64,000 nt of DNA from Geothrix sp. PMB-07. Lineage in GTDB: Bacteria; Acidobacteriota; Holophagae; Holophagales; Holophagaceae. Position 1 is the first letter of the stretch, and each line of letters begins with the position of its first letter. The stretch spans positions 1,054,992 through 1,118,991 of the forward strand of contig NZ_CP132333.1 in assembly GCF_030758935.1 (NCBI RefSeq), read 5' to 3'. Shown in pieces: positions 34,577 through 44,642 of the stretch. A program made the position numbers and the translations under genes. A model generated the notes under the pieces. That model was not told the origin of the DNA. It searched no databases and saw only the letters and a program-made list of their open reading frames with translations.

Positions 34577-35317
34577 TCAGTTGTGGCCCATTGCCAGGAT
34601 GAATGCCGCGAAAAGGTCCCGCGCCGCATCTCCCGCGGGCCCTTTCAGATTCACCAGGTTCTCCGGATGCCACTGGACACCGAATACCCAGCGGTGGGGA
34701 TCCGTGGCTTCCAGGGCTTCGATGAGGGGACCGGTTTCCGGATGGATGGTGTCCAGGTGCCAGCCCACGGCCACGAGGGGCGCCGCCACCCGCTTGACAG
34801 CCTGATGGTGGCGGCTGTTCACAAGGAACACATCTTCGCCGAGCAGGGCCCGCAGGCGGGAGCCCGGCGCCAACTGCACACGATGATGCATGTCAGGCAC
34901 ATCGGGAGTGCCGTGCTGGTGGCGCGTGTTCTCGCAGCCGAAGTGATCGGGCACATCCTGGATCATGCTGCCGCCCAGGGCCACGTTGAGCACCTGCTCG
35001 CCGCGGCAGATGCCGAAGATGGGCAGGTTTAACGCCCAGGCGGCACGGATGAGGGGGATCTCGAAAGCATCGCGATCCGCATCCACCTCCGCTGCCGGAT
35101 GGACCGTTTCCTTCGCGTCCCAGTGACAGGGATGGATGTCGTAGCCGCCGGTGAGGAGCAGGCCCGAGACCTCGCTGAGATCCGGCAGGGCTTCTCCTGG
35201 TGCGGCCAGGTGGATGGGGCCGGTCCAGCCGGCGGATCGGAGGGCCGGAAGGTAATGCTTCTCCGCACCCGACTTGTTTTTGCAGCTGACGAGGAGCTTT
35301 GAGTTGCCGCTTGACAT
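34577..35317 (-). CDS. class I glutamine amidotransferase-like / gamma-glutamyl-GABA hydrolase (peptidase C26)
   Basis: A 246-residue protein with the nucleophile C104 in IFGICRGEQVLNV and the His-Glu pair in FGVQWHPE near residue 218. LLLTGGYDIHP and the absence of a synthetase domain place it with PuuD-like gamma-glutamyl hydrolases. It probably cleaves a gamma-glutamyl amide in the cytosol, for example in polyamine breakdown, but no other puu gene is present. It is probably co-transcribed with the enoyl-CoA hydratase and divergent from ssb. Confidence 0.87.
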   Translation of the reverse strand: MSSGNSKLLVSCKNKSGAEKHYLPALRSAGWTGPIHLAAPGEALPDLSEVSGLLLTGGYDIHPCHWDAKETVHPAAEVDADRDAFEIPLIRAAWALNLPIFGICRGEQVLNVALGGSMIQDVPDHFGCENTRHQHGTPDVPDMHHRVQLAPGSRLRALLGEDVFLVNSRHHQAVKRVAAPLVAVGWHLDTIHPETGPLIEALEATDPHRWVFGVQWHPENLVNLKGPAGDAARDLFAAFILAMGHN

Positions 35318-35380
35318 GGATTTCCCTCGGCGGAATCCTCAACACCCTACCACCCCCTCAGATGGTCTGAGTCGACGGTA

Positions 35381-35398
35381 AGGCGGAGAGCTCCGCCT
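35381..35398. promoter_or_regulatory. palindrome in the ssb leader
   Basis: AGGCGGAG-AG-CTCCGCCT is an 8+2+8 inverted repeat ending 20 bases before the ssb ATG. It could be an operator or a short 5'-leader hairpin next to the AGGAGG ribosome binding site. It does not resemble a LexA box. Confidence 0.5.
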
Positions 35399-35418
35399 AA
35401 ACAGAACAGGAGGACGTC

Positions 35419-35889
35419 ATGTCCGGATCCTTGAACAAAGTCATGCTCATCGGCAACCTGGGCCGCGACCCCGAGCTGAAGGCCACGCCTTCGGGTCAGA
35501 GCGTCGCCCGCTTTTCCGTGGCCACCACCGAAACCTGGAAGAACCAGAGCGGTGAAAAGCAGAGCAAAACGGAATGGCACAACATCGTGGTGTGGGGCAA
35601 GCAGGCCGAGATCGCCGAGAAGTACCTGCGCAAGGGCAAGCAGGTGATGATCGAGGGCCGCATCCAGTACCGCGAATACACCGATCAGGCCGGCGTGAAG
35701 AAGACCGCCTGCGACATCCGCTGCGACAACTTCGTGATGCTGGGCCGCATGGATGAAGGCGGCGGTGGCCGCGACAGCGGTGGCTATGGTGGCCGCGCTT
35801 CCGGCGGCGGCTCCCAGGACTTCGAGGATCACGGCGCCCCCAGCCCGGCCGGTGGCGGCAGCTTCCCGGATGATGACATTCCGTTCTGA
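35419..35889 (+). CDS. ssb: single-stranded DNA-binding protein
   Basis: A 156-residue SSB: OB fold over residues 1-110 (LNKVMLIGNLGRDPELK, TEWHNIVVWGKQAEIAEKYLRKG, VMIEGRIQYREY), a Gly/Ser-rich linker and the acidic C-terminal tip DDDIPF that docks replication and repair proteins. It coats single-stranded DNA during replication, recombination and repair. AGGAGG precedes the ATG. A palindrome lies just upstream and two hairpins just downstream. Confidence 0.97.
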   Translation: MSGSLNKVMLIGNLGRDPELKATPSGQSVARFSVATTETWKNQSGEKQSKTEWHNIVVWGKQAEIAEKYLRKGKQVMIEGRIQYREYTDQAGVKKTACDIRCDNFVMLGRMDEGGGGRDSGGYGGRASGGGSQDFEDHGAPSPAGGGSFPDDDIPF

Positions 35890-35916
35890 TGGAGTGGGTT
35901 CCGGCGAAGGGTTCGG

Positions 35917-35962
35917 CCCAGCTACAAAATGGCGCCCCTTTGGGCGCCGTTTTGTAGCTGGG
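35917..35962 (+). terminator. 21-bp stem hairpin after ssb
   Basis: CCCAGCTACAAAATGGCGCCC pairs with its near-perfect complement across a CTTT loop, with one A-C mismatch. It starts 27 bases after the ssb stop. The strand after it is GGAAAAG, not a T-run, so it may stabilise the 3' end rather than terminate alone. Confidence 0.6.
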
Positions 35963-35993
35963 AAAAGCTCTGTTCGATGGCGTTGTCGCCTAT

Positions 35994-36026
35994 CTCCAAG
36001 TGGTGCCCTTAAGGCGCCGTTTGGAG
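35994..36026 (+). repeat. second hairpin after ssb, related to the first
   Basis: CTCCAAGTGGTGCC pairs with GGCGCCGTTTGGAG across CTTAA, 14 bp with wobble and mismatch positions. The core (GGCGCC next to GTTT and a pyrimidine tip) resembles the 35917 hairpin, so the two look like diverged copies of one element. Confidence 0.6.
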
Positions 36027-36091
36027 CCTCCTGAGAACACCCCTCGGACAATTCCGGCCGCCGCGCTACAATGACCGGTTCGGGAGTCTCC

Positions 36092-37717
36092 ATGCTTGCA
36101 GTGCAGAACGTCACCATGCGCTACGGATCGAAGATCCTCTTCGAGGACGTCACGACGACGTTCAATCCGGGCCGCCGCTATGGCCTGACGGGGCCCAACG
36201 GCGCGGGCAAATCCACCTTCATGAAGATTCTGGCGGGCGAGCTCGAGCAGCAGATGGGGAACGTGATTCGCCCCCGGAAGATGGGCATCCTGCGCCAGGA
36301 CCAGTTCGCCTTCGATGCCTTCCGCGTCATCGACACGGTGATCATGGGCAATGCCGGGCTCTGGAAGGCGCTGCAGGAGCGCGACGCCATCTACGAGAAG
36401 GCGGAGATGACCGACGAGGACGGCATGCGCGTGGCCGAGCTCGAAGGCGTGGTGGCCGATGAGGACGGCTACACCGCCGAAGCCGATGCCGCCGTGCTGC
36501 TGGACGGTCTGGGCATTCCCGAGGAGCTGCACGATCGCAAGATGAGTGAGCTGCAGGGCGGCCAGAAGGTGCGCGTGCTTTTGTCCCAGGCCCTCTTCGG
36601 CAACCCCGAGGCCCTGTTGCTGGACGAGCCCACCAACCACTTGGACCTGGATTCCATCCACTGGCTGGAGGAGTTCCTCAACCGCTACAAGGGCACGGTG
36701 GTGGTGATCTCCCACGACCGCCACTTCCTGAACAACGTCTGCACCCACATCGCCGACATCGACTACCAGACGATCATCCAGTACACCGGCGGCTACGACG
36801 ACATGGTCATGGCCAAGATCCAGGTACGGTCGCGCATTGAGGCGGACAACGCCCAGCGCGAGAAGAAGATCGCCCAGCTGAACGAGTTCATCCAGCGTTT
36901 CGCCGCGGGCACCCGCAGCAGCCAGGTGAATAGCCGCCGCAAGGAAGTGGAGCGGCTCCAGCCCAGCGATCTCGCGCGCAGCAACATCCAGCGGCCCTTC
37001 ATCAAGTTCAATCTGGCGAAGCCGGGCGGCCGTTATGCGCTGGAGTTCGAGGGCGTGAAGAAGGGCTACGATTCGGACAAATCGGGCAAAGGGGGGCGCG
37101 TCGAGGTCATCAAGGGGTTCACGGCCATGGTGCAGCGCGGCGAGAAGATCGCGATCATGGGCCGCAACGGCATCGGCAAGACCACGCTCTTGAACGCCCT
37201 CCTGGCGAACGCACCCCAAGTGACGGAACTGGGCCTGAAGCTGGATGGCGGTGAGGTGAAGTGGGGCCACGAGGCCAACGTGGGCTACTTCTCCCAGGAT
37301 TTCGCCGAGAGCATCCCCAAGGGCTACGAGCTGGTCACCTGGCTGCACCAGTTTGATCCCGAGGCCACCAAGGAGCAGATCCGCGGGGTCATGGGCCAGA
37401 TGCTTTTCCGGGGCGAGGAAGGCAACAAGATGACGGACGTGCTCAGCGGCGGCGAGTCCTGCCGTCTGCTCTTCTGCAAGCTGATGCTGCAGAAGCCCAA
37501 CATCCTGGTGCTCGACGAACCCACCAACCACCTGGACCTGGAAGCCGTCATCGCGCTCAACGACGCGTTGCAGCGCTACGAGGGCACCATCCTCTTCGTG
37601 ACCCACGATGAGGACATCATCGATGAGGTGGCCACCCGCATCTGGCACCTCACCGACGAGGGCATCGAGGATTTCCAGGGCACCTACGCAGAATACAACG
37701 CGCCCACAGGCCGCTGA
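36092..37717 (+). CDS. ybiT: ABC-F family ATPase, YbiT type
   Basis: A 541-residue protein with two ABC domains and no membrane part. Start MLAVQNVTMRYGSKILF with GGGAG upstream; Walker A GPNGAGKSTFMKIL and GRNGIGKTTLLNAL; signatures LQGGQKVRVLL and LSGGESCRLLF; Walker B LLLDEPTNHLDLD and LVLDEPTNHLDLE. The block ILRQDQFAFDAFRVIDTVIMG closely matches E. coli YbiT. ABC-F proteins bind the ribosome E-site and rescue or regulate translation. It follows ssb after 200 bases with hairpins between, so it is probably transcribed separately. Confidence 0.92.
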   Translation: MLAVQNVTMRYGSKILFEDVTTTFNPGRRYGLTGPNGAGKSTFMKILAGELEQQMGNVIRPRKMGILRQDQFAFDAFRVIDTVIMGNAGLWKALQERDAIYEKAEMTDEDGMRVAELEGVVADEDGYTAEADAAVLLDGLGIPEELHDRKMSELQGGQKVRVLLSQALFGNPEALLLDEPTNHLDLDSIHWLEEFLNRYKGTVVVISHDRHFLNNVCTHIADIDYQTIIQYTGGYDDMVMAKIQVRSRIEADNAQREKKIAQLNEFIQRFAAGTRSSQVNSRRKEVERLQPSDLARSNIQRPFIKFNLAKPGGRYALEFEGVKKGYDSDKSGKGGRVEVIKGFTAMVQRGEKIAIMGRNGIGKTTLLNALLANAPQVTELGLKLDGGEVKWGHEANVGYFSQDFAESIPKGYELVTWLHQFDPEATKEQIRGVMGQMLFRGEEGNKMTDVLSGGESCRLLFCKLMLQKPNILVLDEPTNHLDLEAVIALNDALQRYEGTILFVTHDEDIIDEVATRIWHLTDEGIEDFQGTYAEYNAPTGR

Positions 37718-37739
37718 GCTGCCAAGGCGACAGTCAAGT

Positions 37740-37779
37740 CAGGTGGGCGGGAAGCATTCGGTTCCGCCACGACCACCTG
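37740..37779 (+). terminator. hairpin after the ABC-F gene
   Basis: CAGGTGG pairs with CCACCTG, and inside it GGCGGGAA with TTCCGCC (one bulge). It lies 22 bases after the stop at 37717 and has no T-run, so termination is only suggested. Confidence 0.4.
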
Positions 37780-37894
37780 TTCGCGGGATTGAGGTTAGAG
37801 CCTTTCCGAGGGAATGGCTTGCTAAGGAAGGGAATGAGCGCATATTGAGTCCGACTCGCAAAAATTCCTACACCTGTATGAAAGAGAGCGATTC

Positions 37895-39523
<1,629 letters not shown>

Positions 39524-39593
39524 AGGAGGCGTTCTTCGCCTCTTACCTCGGTGTTTATTTAGGCGCATCATTCAGTCCACCGAAAGACACACC

Positions 39594-42428
39594 ATGGCTG
39601 GGCTGAGGGAGGGGCTTCCAGGGGAGGGGCAGGTACCGCCGGAGACGGCTTGCCTGACGGCTTCAGCCTGCCGAGGGGCGCGTCCGGATGAGGAATCCTT
39701 CCGGGCCCTTTGCGAAGGCCTGAAGGTGGGCATGCTCATCCAGTCGCCGACCGCCGAGATCGTGACGAGCAACCCCCGGGCCCTCGAGCTGCTGGGTCTC
39801 ACCGAGGACCAGCTGCTGGGGAAGACCTCCCTGGACCCGGACTGGAATGTCATCCACGAGGATGGCTCGCCTTTCCCAGGCCCCAGCCACCCCGTGCCCC
39901 AGGCCATCGCCACGCGGCAGCCGGTGCACGATGTGGTGATGGGCGTCTTCCGCCCAGTGACGCAAGATCGCGTCTGGCTGCTGGTGAGCGCCAGTCCGCT
40001 GCTGAACCCTGATGGCAGTGTGCGGCTCGTGGTCTGCACCTTTGCCGACCTGACCGAGCGCAAACAGGCCGAGGAGGATCTGCGGCGCAGCGAGGCCCTG
40101 CGCAAGCTGGTGCTCGACTCGCTGCAGGCCAATGTGGCGGTGCTCGACGCTGCTGGCTACATCCGCTCCGTGAACGAACCCTGGCACCGCTTCGCCTGCG
40201 AGAACGGCATCGCCCAGCCCATCGGCGTCACCGAACAGGTCAGCTACCTGGAGGTGGTCCGCCAGGCGGCCCAGGTGGGTGAAGCCCATGCCGAGGAGGT
40301 GCTGGAGGGGCTGCAGGCGGTGCTGACGGGCACACGGCCCACCTTCGAGCTGGAGTATCCCTGCGACAGCCCCACCGAGCAGCGCTGGTTCCACATGCGG
40401 GCCACCCGGCTTGAGGGCCACCTGGGCGGCGCCCTGGTCACCCACGAGAACATCACTGCGCGCAAGCAGGCGGAGGAGGCTCTGCGGGAGAGCGAGGCGA
40501 AGTACCGCTCCCTGGTGGACAACCTCACCTCCGGTGTGGTGGTGCACCGGCCGGACACGCGGATCCTCTACTCGAACACCATGGCCGGGGCCCTCCTCGG
40601 CCTGACTCAAGACCAGATGCTCGGCAAGACCGCCCTGGACCCGGCCTGGTGCTTCCTGAAAGAGGACGGCTCGACCTTGCCCCTGGAGGACTATCCGGTC
40701 AACCGGGTGCTGACCTCCGGCGAGAACCTCAGCAACCTGGTGGTGGGCGTGCGCCGCCCGGACAGCGCTGAGCCGCACTGGGCCCTCTGCAACGCACACC
40801 TCATCCGGGGTGAGGCTGGTCAGGTCGAGCAGGCGGTGGTCACCTTCTCCGACATCACGGAACGCAAGCGGGCCGAGGCCGCCCTGAGCGCCTCCAACGA
40901 AATGCTGTCCCAGTTCCTGCGGCACTCGCCAATCTATGCCTTCATCAAGGAGGTGACAGCCGCAGAGAGCCGGGTGCTGCATGTCAGCGCCAACTTCCAG
41001 CAGATGGTTGGCATCTCCGCCGAGGCCATGGTCGGCAAGAGCATGGCCGACCTGTTCCCTGCGGACATTGCTGAGAAGATGACCGCCGATGACTGGGCCG
41101 TCGTGGCCGGGGGCAAGGTGTTGGAGCGGGAGGAATCCTTCAACGGCCGCTGCTACGAGACCATCAAGTTCCCGATCCTGCAGGGCGCCCATGCCCTGTT
41201 GGCCGGGTTCAGCCTCGACATCACCGAACGCAAGCAGGGAGAGGCTCGGAAGGCGGAGCTGGAGGCGCTGAACCACCAGATTCAGAAGGCCGAGAGTCTG
41301 GGCCTCATGGCCGGTTCCGTCGCCCACCACTTCAACAACAAACTCCAGGCGGTGATCGCCAACCTGGAGCTGCTCAGCGACCTGCCTGCCGGGGCAGAGG
41401 CGGATCGCTTCCTGGCGCTGGCCAAACAGGCCGCCGAGCGGGCGGCGGACGTCAGCCGCCAGCTCCTGGTCTACCTGGGGCAGGGGCACCTGGCCGGAGA
41501 GCCCAGGTACCTCTCCGACATCTGCCGTGGCAGCCTGTCGCTCATCGAGAAGGAACTGCCAGCCATTGTGGCGCTGGAGGTGGATCTCCCCACGCCGGGG
41601 CCGGTGATCCTGGCCAATGAAGAGGAACTGAGGCTGGTCCTCATCCACCTGATGACCAACGCCTGGGAGGCCATGGGTGGTGCTCGGGGGAAGGTCAGCC
41701 TCAGCCTCCGGACAGCGCGGGGTGCTGAAGTCCAGGCTTCCACCCACTTCCCGGTCAACCGCATGGCCGAGGGGTGCGATTACGCCTGCCTGGAGGTGGC
41801 CGACACGGGAACCGGCATCGCCGAGGCGGACCTGCCGAAGCTGTTCGATCCCTTCTTCTCCACCAAGTTCGTGGGCCGGGGCCTGGGGCTTCCGCTGGTG
41901 CTGGGCATCGTGCAGGCCCATGGTGGGGTGGTCGCCGTGGAGAGCCGGCCCGGGCATGGGAGTGCCTTCCGGGTCTACCTGCCGGTGTGCGCCGCCCCGG
42001 TGGCGGCCCGCACGCCCGCAGGAGGAGAGCCGCAGCCCCTCGGGGCCGGGGGCACGGTGCTGTTGGTGGAAGATGACGAGGCCCTGCTCATGGCCACGGG
42101 CGCCTTGGTCGAGCGGCTGGGGTTCACGCTGGTGACGGCCCGGGATGGCCTGGAGGCGGTGGAAGTCTACCGGCGTTGCGGGTCAGGCATCCGCCTGGTG
42201 ATCACCGACCTGACCATGCCGCGCCTGGATGGATGGCAGACCCTGTCGGCCCTGAGGCGGCTGGAGCCGGGCCTGCCCATCATCCTGACGAGCGGCTACG
42301 ACAAGGCCCAGGTGATGTCGAACGACCACCCGGATCGCCCCCAGGCCTTCCTGGGCAAGCCCTTCGACCTTCAGCAGCTCCAGCAGGCCATCGGGGCAGC
42401 CCTTCACCAGGAGGCCCCGCGGGCCTGA
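39594..42428 (+). CDS. multi-PAS hybrid histidine kinase
   Basis: A 944-residue soluble protein with about four PAS/PAC units (roughly 35-160, 165-295, 305-430, 435-555), separated by the ITERKQAEE-type linkers, then HisKA, HATPase (LIHLMTNAWEAM, FDPFFSTKFVGRGLGL) and a receiver (about 820-940; LVITDLTMPRLDG). PAS units 1 and 3 are strongly alike (LGLTEDQLLGKTSLDP against LGLTQDQMLGKTALDP), an internal duplication. The phospho-acceptor block reads SVAHHFNNKL, with His in place of the usual acidic residue after the phospho-His. Ligands unknown. Confidence 0.9.
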   Translation: MAGLREGLPGEGQVPPETACLTASACRGARPDEESFRALCEGLKVGMLIQSPTAEIVTSNPRALELLGLTEDQLLGKTSLDPDWNVIHEDGSPFPGPSHPVPQAIATRQPVHDVVMGVFRPVTQDRVWLLVSASPLLNPDGSVRLVVCTFADLTERKQAEEDLRRSEALRKLVLDSLQANVAVLDAAGYIRSVNEPWHRFACENGIAQPIGVTEQVSYLEVVRQAAQVGEAHAEEVLEGLQAVLTGTRPTFELEYPCDSPTEQRWFHMRATRLEGHLGGALVTHENITARKQAEEALRESEAKYRSLVDNLTSGVVVHRPDTRILYSNTMAGALLGLTQDQMLGKTALDPAWCFLKEDGSTLPLEDYPVNRVLTSGENLSNLVVGVRRPDSAEPHWALCNAHLIRGEAGQVEQAVVTFSDITERKRAEAALSASNEMLSQFLRHSPIYAFIKEVTAAESRVLHVSANFQQMVGISAEAMVGKSMADLFPADIAEKMTADDWAVVAGGKVLEREESFNGRCYETIKFPILQGAHALLAGFSLDITERKQGEARKAELEALNHQIQKAESLGLMAGSVAHHFNNKLQAVIANLELLSDLPAGAEADRFLALAKQAAERAADVSRQLLVYLGQGHLAGEPRYLSDICRGSLSLIEKELPAIVALEVDLPTPGPVILANEEELRLVLIHLMTNAWEAMGGARGKVSLSLRTARGAEVQASTHFPVNRMAEGCDYACLEVADTGTGIAEADLPKLFDPFFSTKFVGRGLGLPLVLGIVQAHGGVVAVESRPGHGSAFRVYLPVCAAPVAARTPAGGEPQPLGAGGTVLLVEDDEALLMATGALVERLGFTLVTARDGLEAVEVYRRCGSGIRLVITDLTMPRLDGWQTLSALRRLEPGLPIILTSGYDKAQVMSNDHPDRPQAFLGKPFDLQQLQQAIGAALHQEAPRA

Positions 42429-42439
42429 TCGGTCCGTCC

Positions 42440-43177
42440 TCAGGTCTTGGGGAGCAGGAGCAGGCGGAGCACTTCCTCGGCCACCTTCAGGCCCACGATG
42501 GCGGGCATGTACGAGATGGTGCCCACGGGCCGACGCTGGCGCCCCGGCCCGCGGTGCGGCTCGATGTCCACGGGGTTGGCGGGGCGTTTGTTGTCGGCGG
42601 GCTCCAGCGAATAGACGCAGCGGATGCCCTGGCTGATGCCGTGCTTCCGAAGCTCCTTGCGCACCCGGGCAGCCAGGGGACAGAGGCGCGTGTGGCTGAG
42701 GTCGCCCACCTTGAGTTGGCTGCTGTCCGTGCGCCCCCCGGCGCCCATGGCGGAAATGATGGGGAGCTGCTGCTCGACGGCGGTGCGCATCAGGGCCACC
42801 TTGCAGGTCATGGAGTCGATGGCATCGATGATCACGTCGGGCCGGGGCTCCAGCAGCTCCGGCAAGGTGTCGGTGTGGATGAAGGTCACGCGGGGATCGC
42901 AGTCGCAGTCGGGATTGATGTCCCGCACGCGGGCGGCGGCCACTTCCGCCTTGGGCAGACCGATGGTGGAGCGCAGGGCGAAGAGTTGGCGGTTGAGGTT
43001 GCTGGGCCCCACCACATCATGGTCCACCAGCCGCAGGTGGCCCACACCCGCCCGGGCCAGGGCCTCCACGGCGAAAGAGCCCACGCCGCCCAGGCCGAAG
43101 ACCGTCACGCGCGCGCCGCGCAACCGGTCCAGGGCTGCCTCGCCCAGCAGCAGCTCACTCCGGGAATACCACCTCAT
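42440..43177 (-). CDS. tcdA: tRNA threonylcarbamoyladenosine dehydratase (TcdA/CsdL), ThiF family
   Basis: A 245-residue E1-like protein: GLGGVGSFAVEALARAGVGHLRLVD nucleotide-binding loop begins near residue 29 (only the first part is diagnostic), DVVGPSNLNRQ, and DAIDSMTCKVAL. The length and SAMGAGGRTD segment match TcdA, which uses ATP to cyclise t6A37 in tRNA to ct6A. The ATG at 43177 overlaps the tatD-like stop as ATGA. It is convergent with the hybrid kinase, 11 bases apart. Confidence 0.88.
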   Translation of the reverse strand: MRWYSRSELLLGEAALDRLRGARVTVFGLGGVGSFAVEALARAGVGHLRLVDHDVVGPSNLNRQLFALRSTIGLPKAEVAAARVRDINPDCDCDPRVTFIHTDTLPELLEPRPDVIIDAIDSMTCKVALMRTAVEQQLPIISAMGAGGRTDSSQLKVGDLSHTRLCPLAARVRKELRKHGISQGIRCVYSLEPADNKRPANPVDIEPHRGPGRQRRPVGTISYMPAIVGLKVAEEVLRLLLLPKT

Positions 43178-43905
43178 GCCATCAGCTCCTTGAAACAACG
43201 CAGTCCATTCTCACAGGTCTGGGCCGCCAGTTCCGCCACCGACACGTTGAGGAGCTGGGCCGCTGCGGCCATGACCGCCCCCAGATCGCCGGTGCCATCG
43301 GTTTCCAGCAGCAGGCGGCTTGGCTCTACAACCCGCAGCGAAGCCCGAAGTTGATCGCGTCCCGGCTTCATGAGATCGCCGGAGAAGGAGAGGTAGAGCC
43401 CCAGGTTTTGAAGGGCGCAGGCGATCTCGGGGCTGCCTCCGAAGGCGTGGACCAGGGCTCCGGCGGCGGGCACCTCCTCCGTCTTCAGCAGGTCGATGAG
43501 GCGGCCCCAGGCCCGCACCGCATGGATGGCCACCGGGCGGTGGAGGGCATGGGCCAACCGCAGCTGTAGCCGGAAGGCGGCCTCCTGGGCGGCCCGATCC
43601 GCCTCCTTGCGAGTGAAATCGAGCCCGCATTCCCCGAGACCCGCCCGGTGGGACCGCAGCAGGGACTCCAGGCGCGGCGCCCATTGGTCCGAAGCCGTTT
43701 GAACCTGCCAGGGGTGCAGGCCCAGCATCGGCAGGATCCAGGTCTGACTGGCCTTGGAACCGGGGATGGCCTGATTCAGGACCGCGTCCCAGTCCGCCTC
43801 GCAGGTTCCGCACACCACCCGCCAATCCGCAATAGGATCAGGGGCCAAGCCGAGATGGCTGTGGGCATCGAAGAACCCTGGTGCCGGTGAATGGGGTGGA
43901 AGCAA
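43174..43905 (-). CDS. TatD family metal-dependent hydrolase
   Basis: A 243-residue TIM-barrel hydrolase starting at TTG, with AGGAGAG 8 bases upstream. Metal ligands visible: H15 and H17 in FFDAHSHLG, Glu in AGLGECGLDF, His in VAIHAVRAWG and LVHAFGG, and Asp in LLLETDG. TatD-type enzymes are 3'-5' exonucleases or D-aminoacyl-tRNA-deacylase-like; the exact activity is uncertain. It is coupled to tcdA by a 4-base overlap, so both may serve RNA or DNA quality control. Confidence 0.85.
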   Translation of the reverse strand: MLPPHSPAPGFFDAHSHLGLAPDPIADWRVVCGTCEADWDAVLNQAIPGSKASQTWILPMLGLHPWQVQTASDQWAPRLESLLRSHRAGLGECGLDFTRKEADRAAQEAAFRLQLRLAHALHRPVAIHAVRAWGRLIDLLKTEEVPAAGALVHAFGGSPEIACALQNLGLYLSFSGDLMKPGRDQLRASLRVVEPSRLLLETDGTGDLGAVMAAAAQLLNVSVAELAAQTCENGLRCFKELMA

Positions 43906-43993
43906 GCGCAGCTCTCCTGGACGAGGGATTGTTGCACCATCCTATCCATCTGACTGGAGGCAGCCTGAAGGTGCTCCCGCAAGCTGTTTTGGC

Positions 43994-44069
43994 TGGTGGT
44001 CCCGGCGGGAATTGAACCCACGACCTACCGCTTAGGAGGCGGTCGCTCTATCCGCTGAGCTACGGGACC
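43994..44069 (-). tRNA. tRNA-Arg (anticodon CCT)
   Basis: 76 bases with encoded CCA at the 3' end. On the minus strand the acceptor GGTCCCG pairs with CGGGACC, the D arm reads GCTCAGCGGATAGAGC, the anticodon stem-loop ACCGC-CTCCTAA-GCGGT has anticodon CCT, and the T arm reads GTGGGTTCAATTCCCGC. It decodes AGG. No island genes were found beside it. Confidence 0.97.
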
Positions 44070-44085
44070 ACTGGCAGCCAGTCTC

Positions 44086-44091
44086 ATTCTA
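44086..44091 (-). promoter_or_regulatory. candidate -10 box for tRNA-Arg
   Basis: TAGAAT on the minus strand, 17 bases before the tRNA 5' end, so a transcript would start about 10 bases before the mature tRNA. No good -35 was found at standard spacing. Confidence 0.4.
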
Positions 44092-44101
44092 GCCTCAACC
44101 T

Positions 44102-44118
44102 GGGCCCGCAGCGGGCCC
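44102..44118. repeat. 17-bp palindrome between tRNA-Arg and dCMP deaminase
   Basis: GGGCCCGC-A-GCGGGCCC is a perfect inverted repeat in the spacer between two divergent genes. It could be a regulator site or a cruciform; nothing more can be said from one copy. Confidence 0.5.
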
Positions 44119-44201
44119 GGGCAGTGCCGGTGCGGGCTCCGAGAGAATGTGGCGCCAGGCCTGGCGGGCTTTGCCATCATGGAAGTCCGTTTCGAGGTCC
44201 T

Positions 44202-44633
44202 ATGTCCCGCGCGCAGCTGAAGGATGAAGTCTTCATGAACATGGCGCTCGAACTGAGCCGCCTGGGCACCTGTTGTCGCCTGAAGGTGGGCGCGGTGCTG
44301 CTCCGTGCTGATGGGGGCGTCGCCGCAGCGGGCTTCAACGGCGCGCTGCCCGGCATGGCCCACTGCACGCCGGAGACCTGCAAGCCGGGGCAACGCTGCC
44401 TCCACACCAGCCATGCTGAGGAGAACGCGCTGGGCTTCTGCGACGGCCCCGTGGCCACGGCCTACGTCACCCACGAGCCCTGCCTCACCTGCTGCCGCGC
44501 CCTGGTGCGGCGGGGGGTGCGGCGGGTGGTGTTCCAGCATCCCTACACGAGCATCGCCGACCAGGAGCGGGCAGAGCGCCAGGGCATCCTCGATCATTTC
44601 GCCGTGAAGTGGGAACAGCTCGGCGGAAATTGA
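44202..44633 (+). CDS. dCMP deaminase / ComEB-like cytidine-type deaminase
   Basis: A 143-residue zinc deaminase. H71 and E73 in SHAEENAL and C94/C97 in PCLTCCRAL form the metal site; VGAVLLRADG and GFNGALPGM are typical of dCMP deaminases, and a Cys/His-rich insert (HCTPETCKPGQRC) probably binds a second zinc as in phage T4 and ComEB enzymes. It should convert dCMP to dUMP for thymidylate synthesis. The ATG at 44202 is chosen for GAGG upstream and for homology. Convergent with the next gene. Confidence 0.9.
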   Translation: MSRAQLKDEVFMNMALELSRLGTCCRLKVGAVLLRADGGVAAAGFNGALPGMAHCTPETCKPGQRCLHTSHAEENALGFCDGPVATAYVTHEPCLTCCRALVRRGVRRVVFQHPYTSIADQERAERQGILDHFAVKWEQLGGN

Positions 44634-44642
44634 ATCGGCGCC

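Noticed and set aside
39663-41957. 764-codon minus-strand frame opposite the multi-PAS kinase
   Set aside because: No motif and His/Leu/Gln-biased composition; the plus-strand kinase explains the conservation.
43994-44069. Genomic island inserted at tRNA-Arg
   Set aside because: No integrase, no duplicated tRNA 3' end and ordinary housekeeping genes on both sides.
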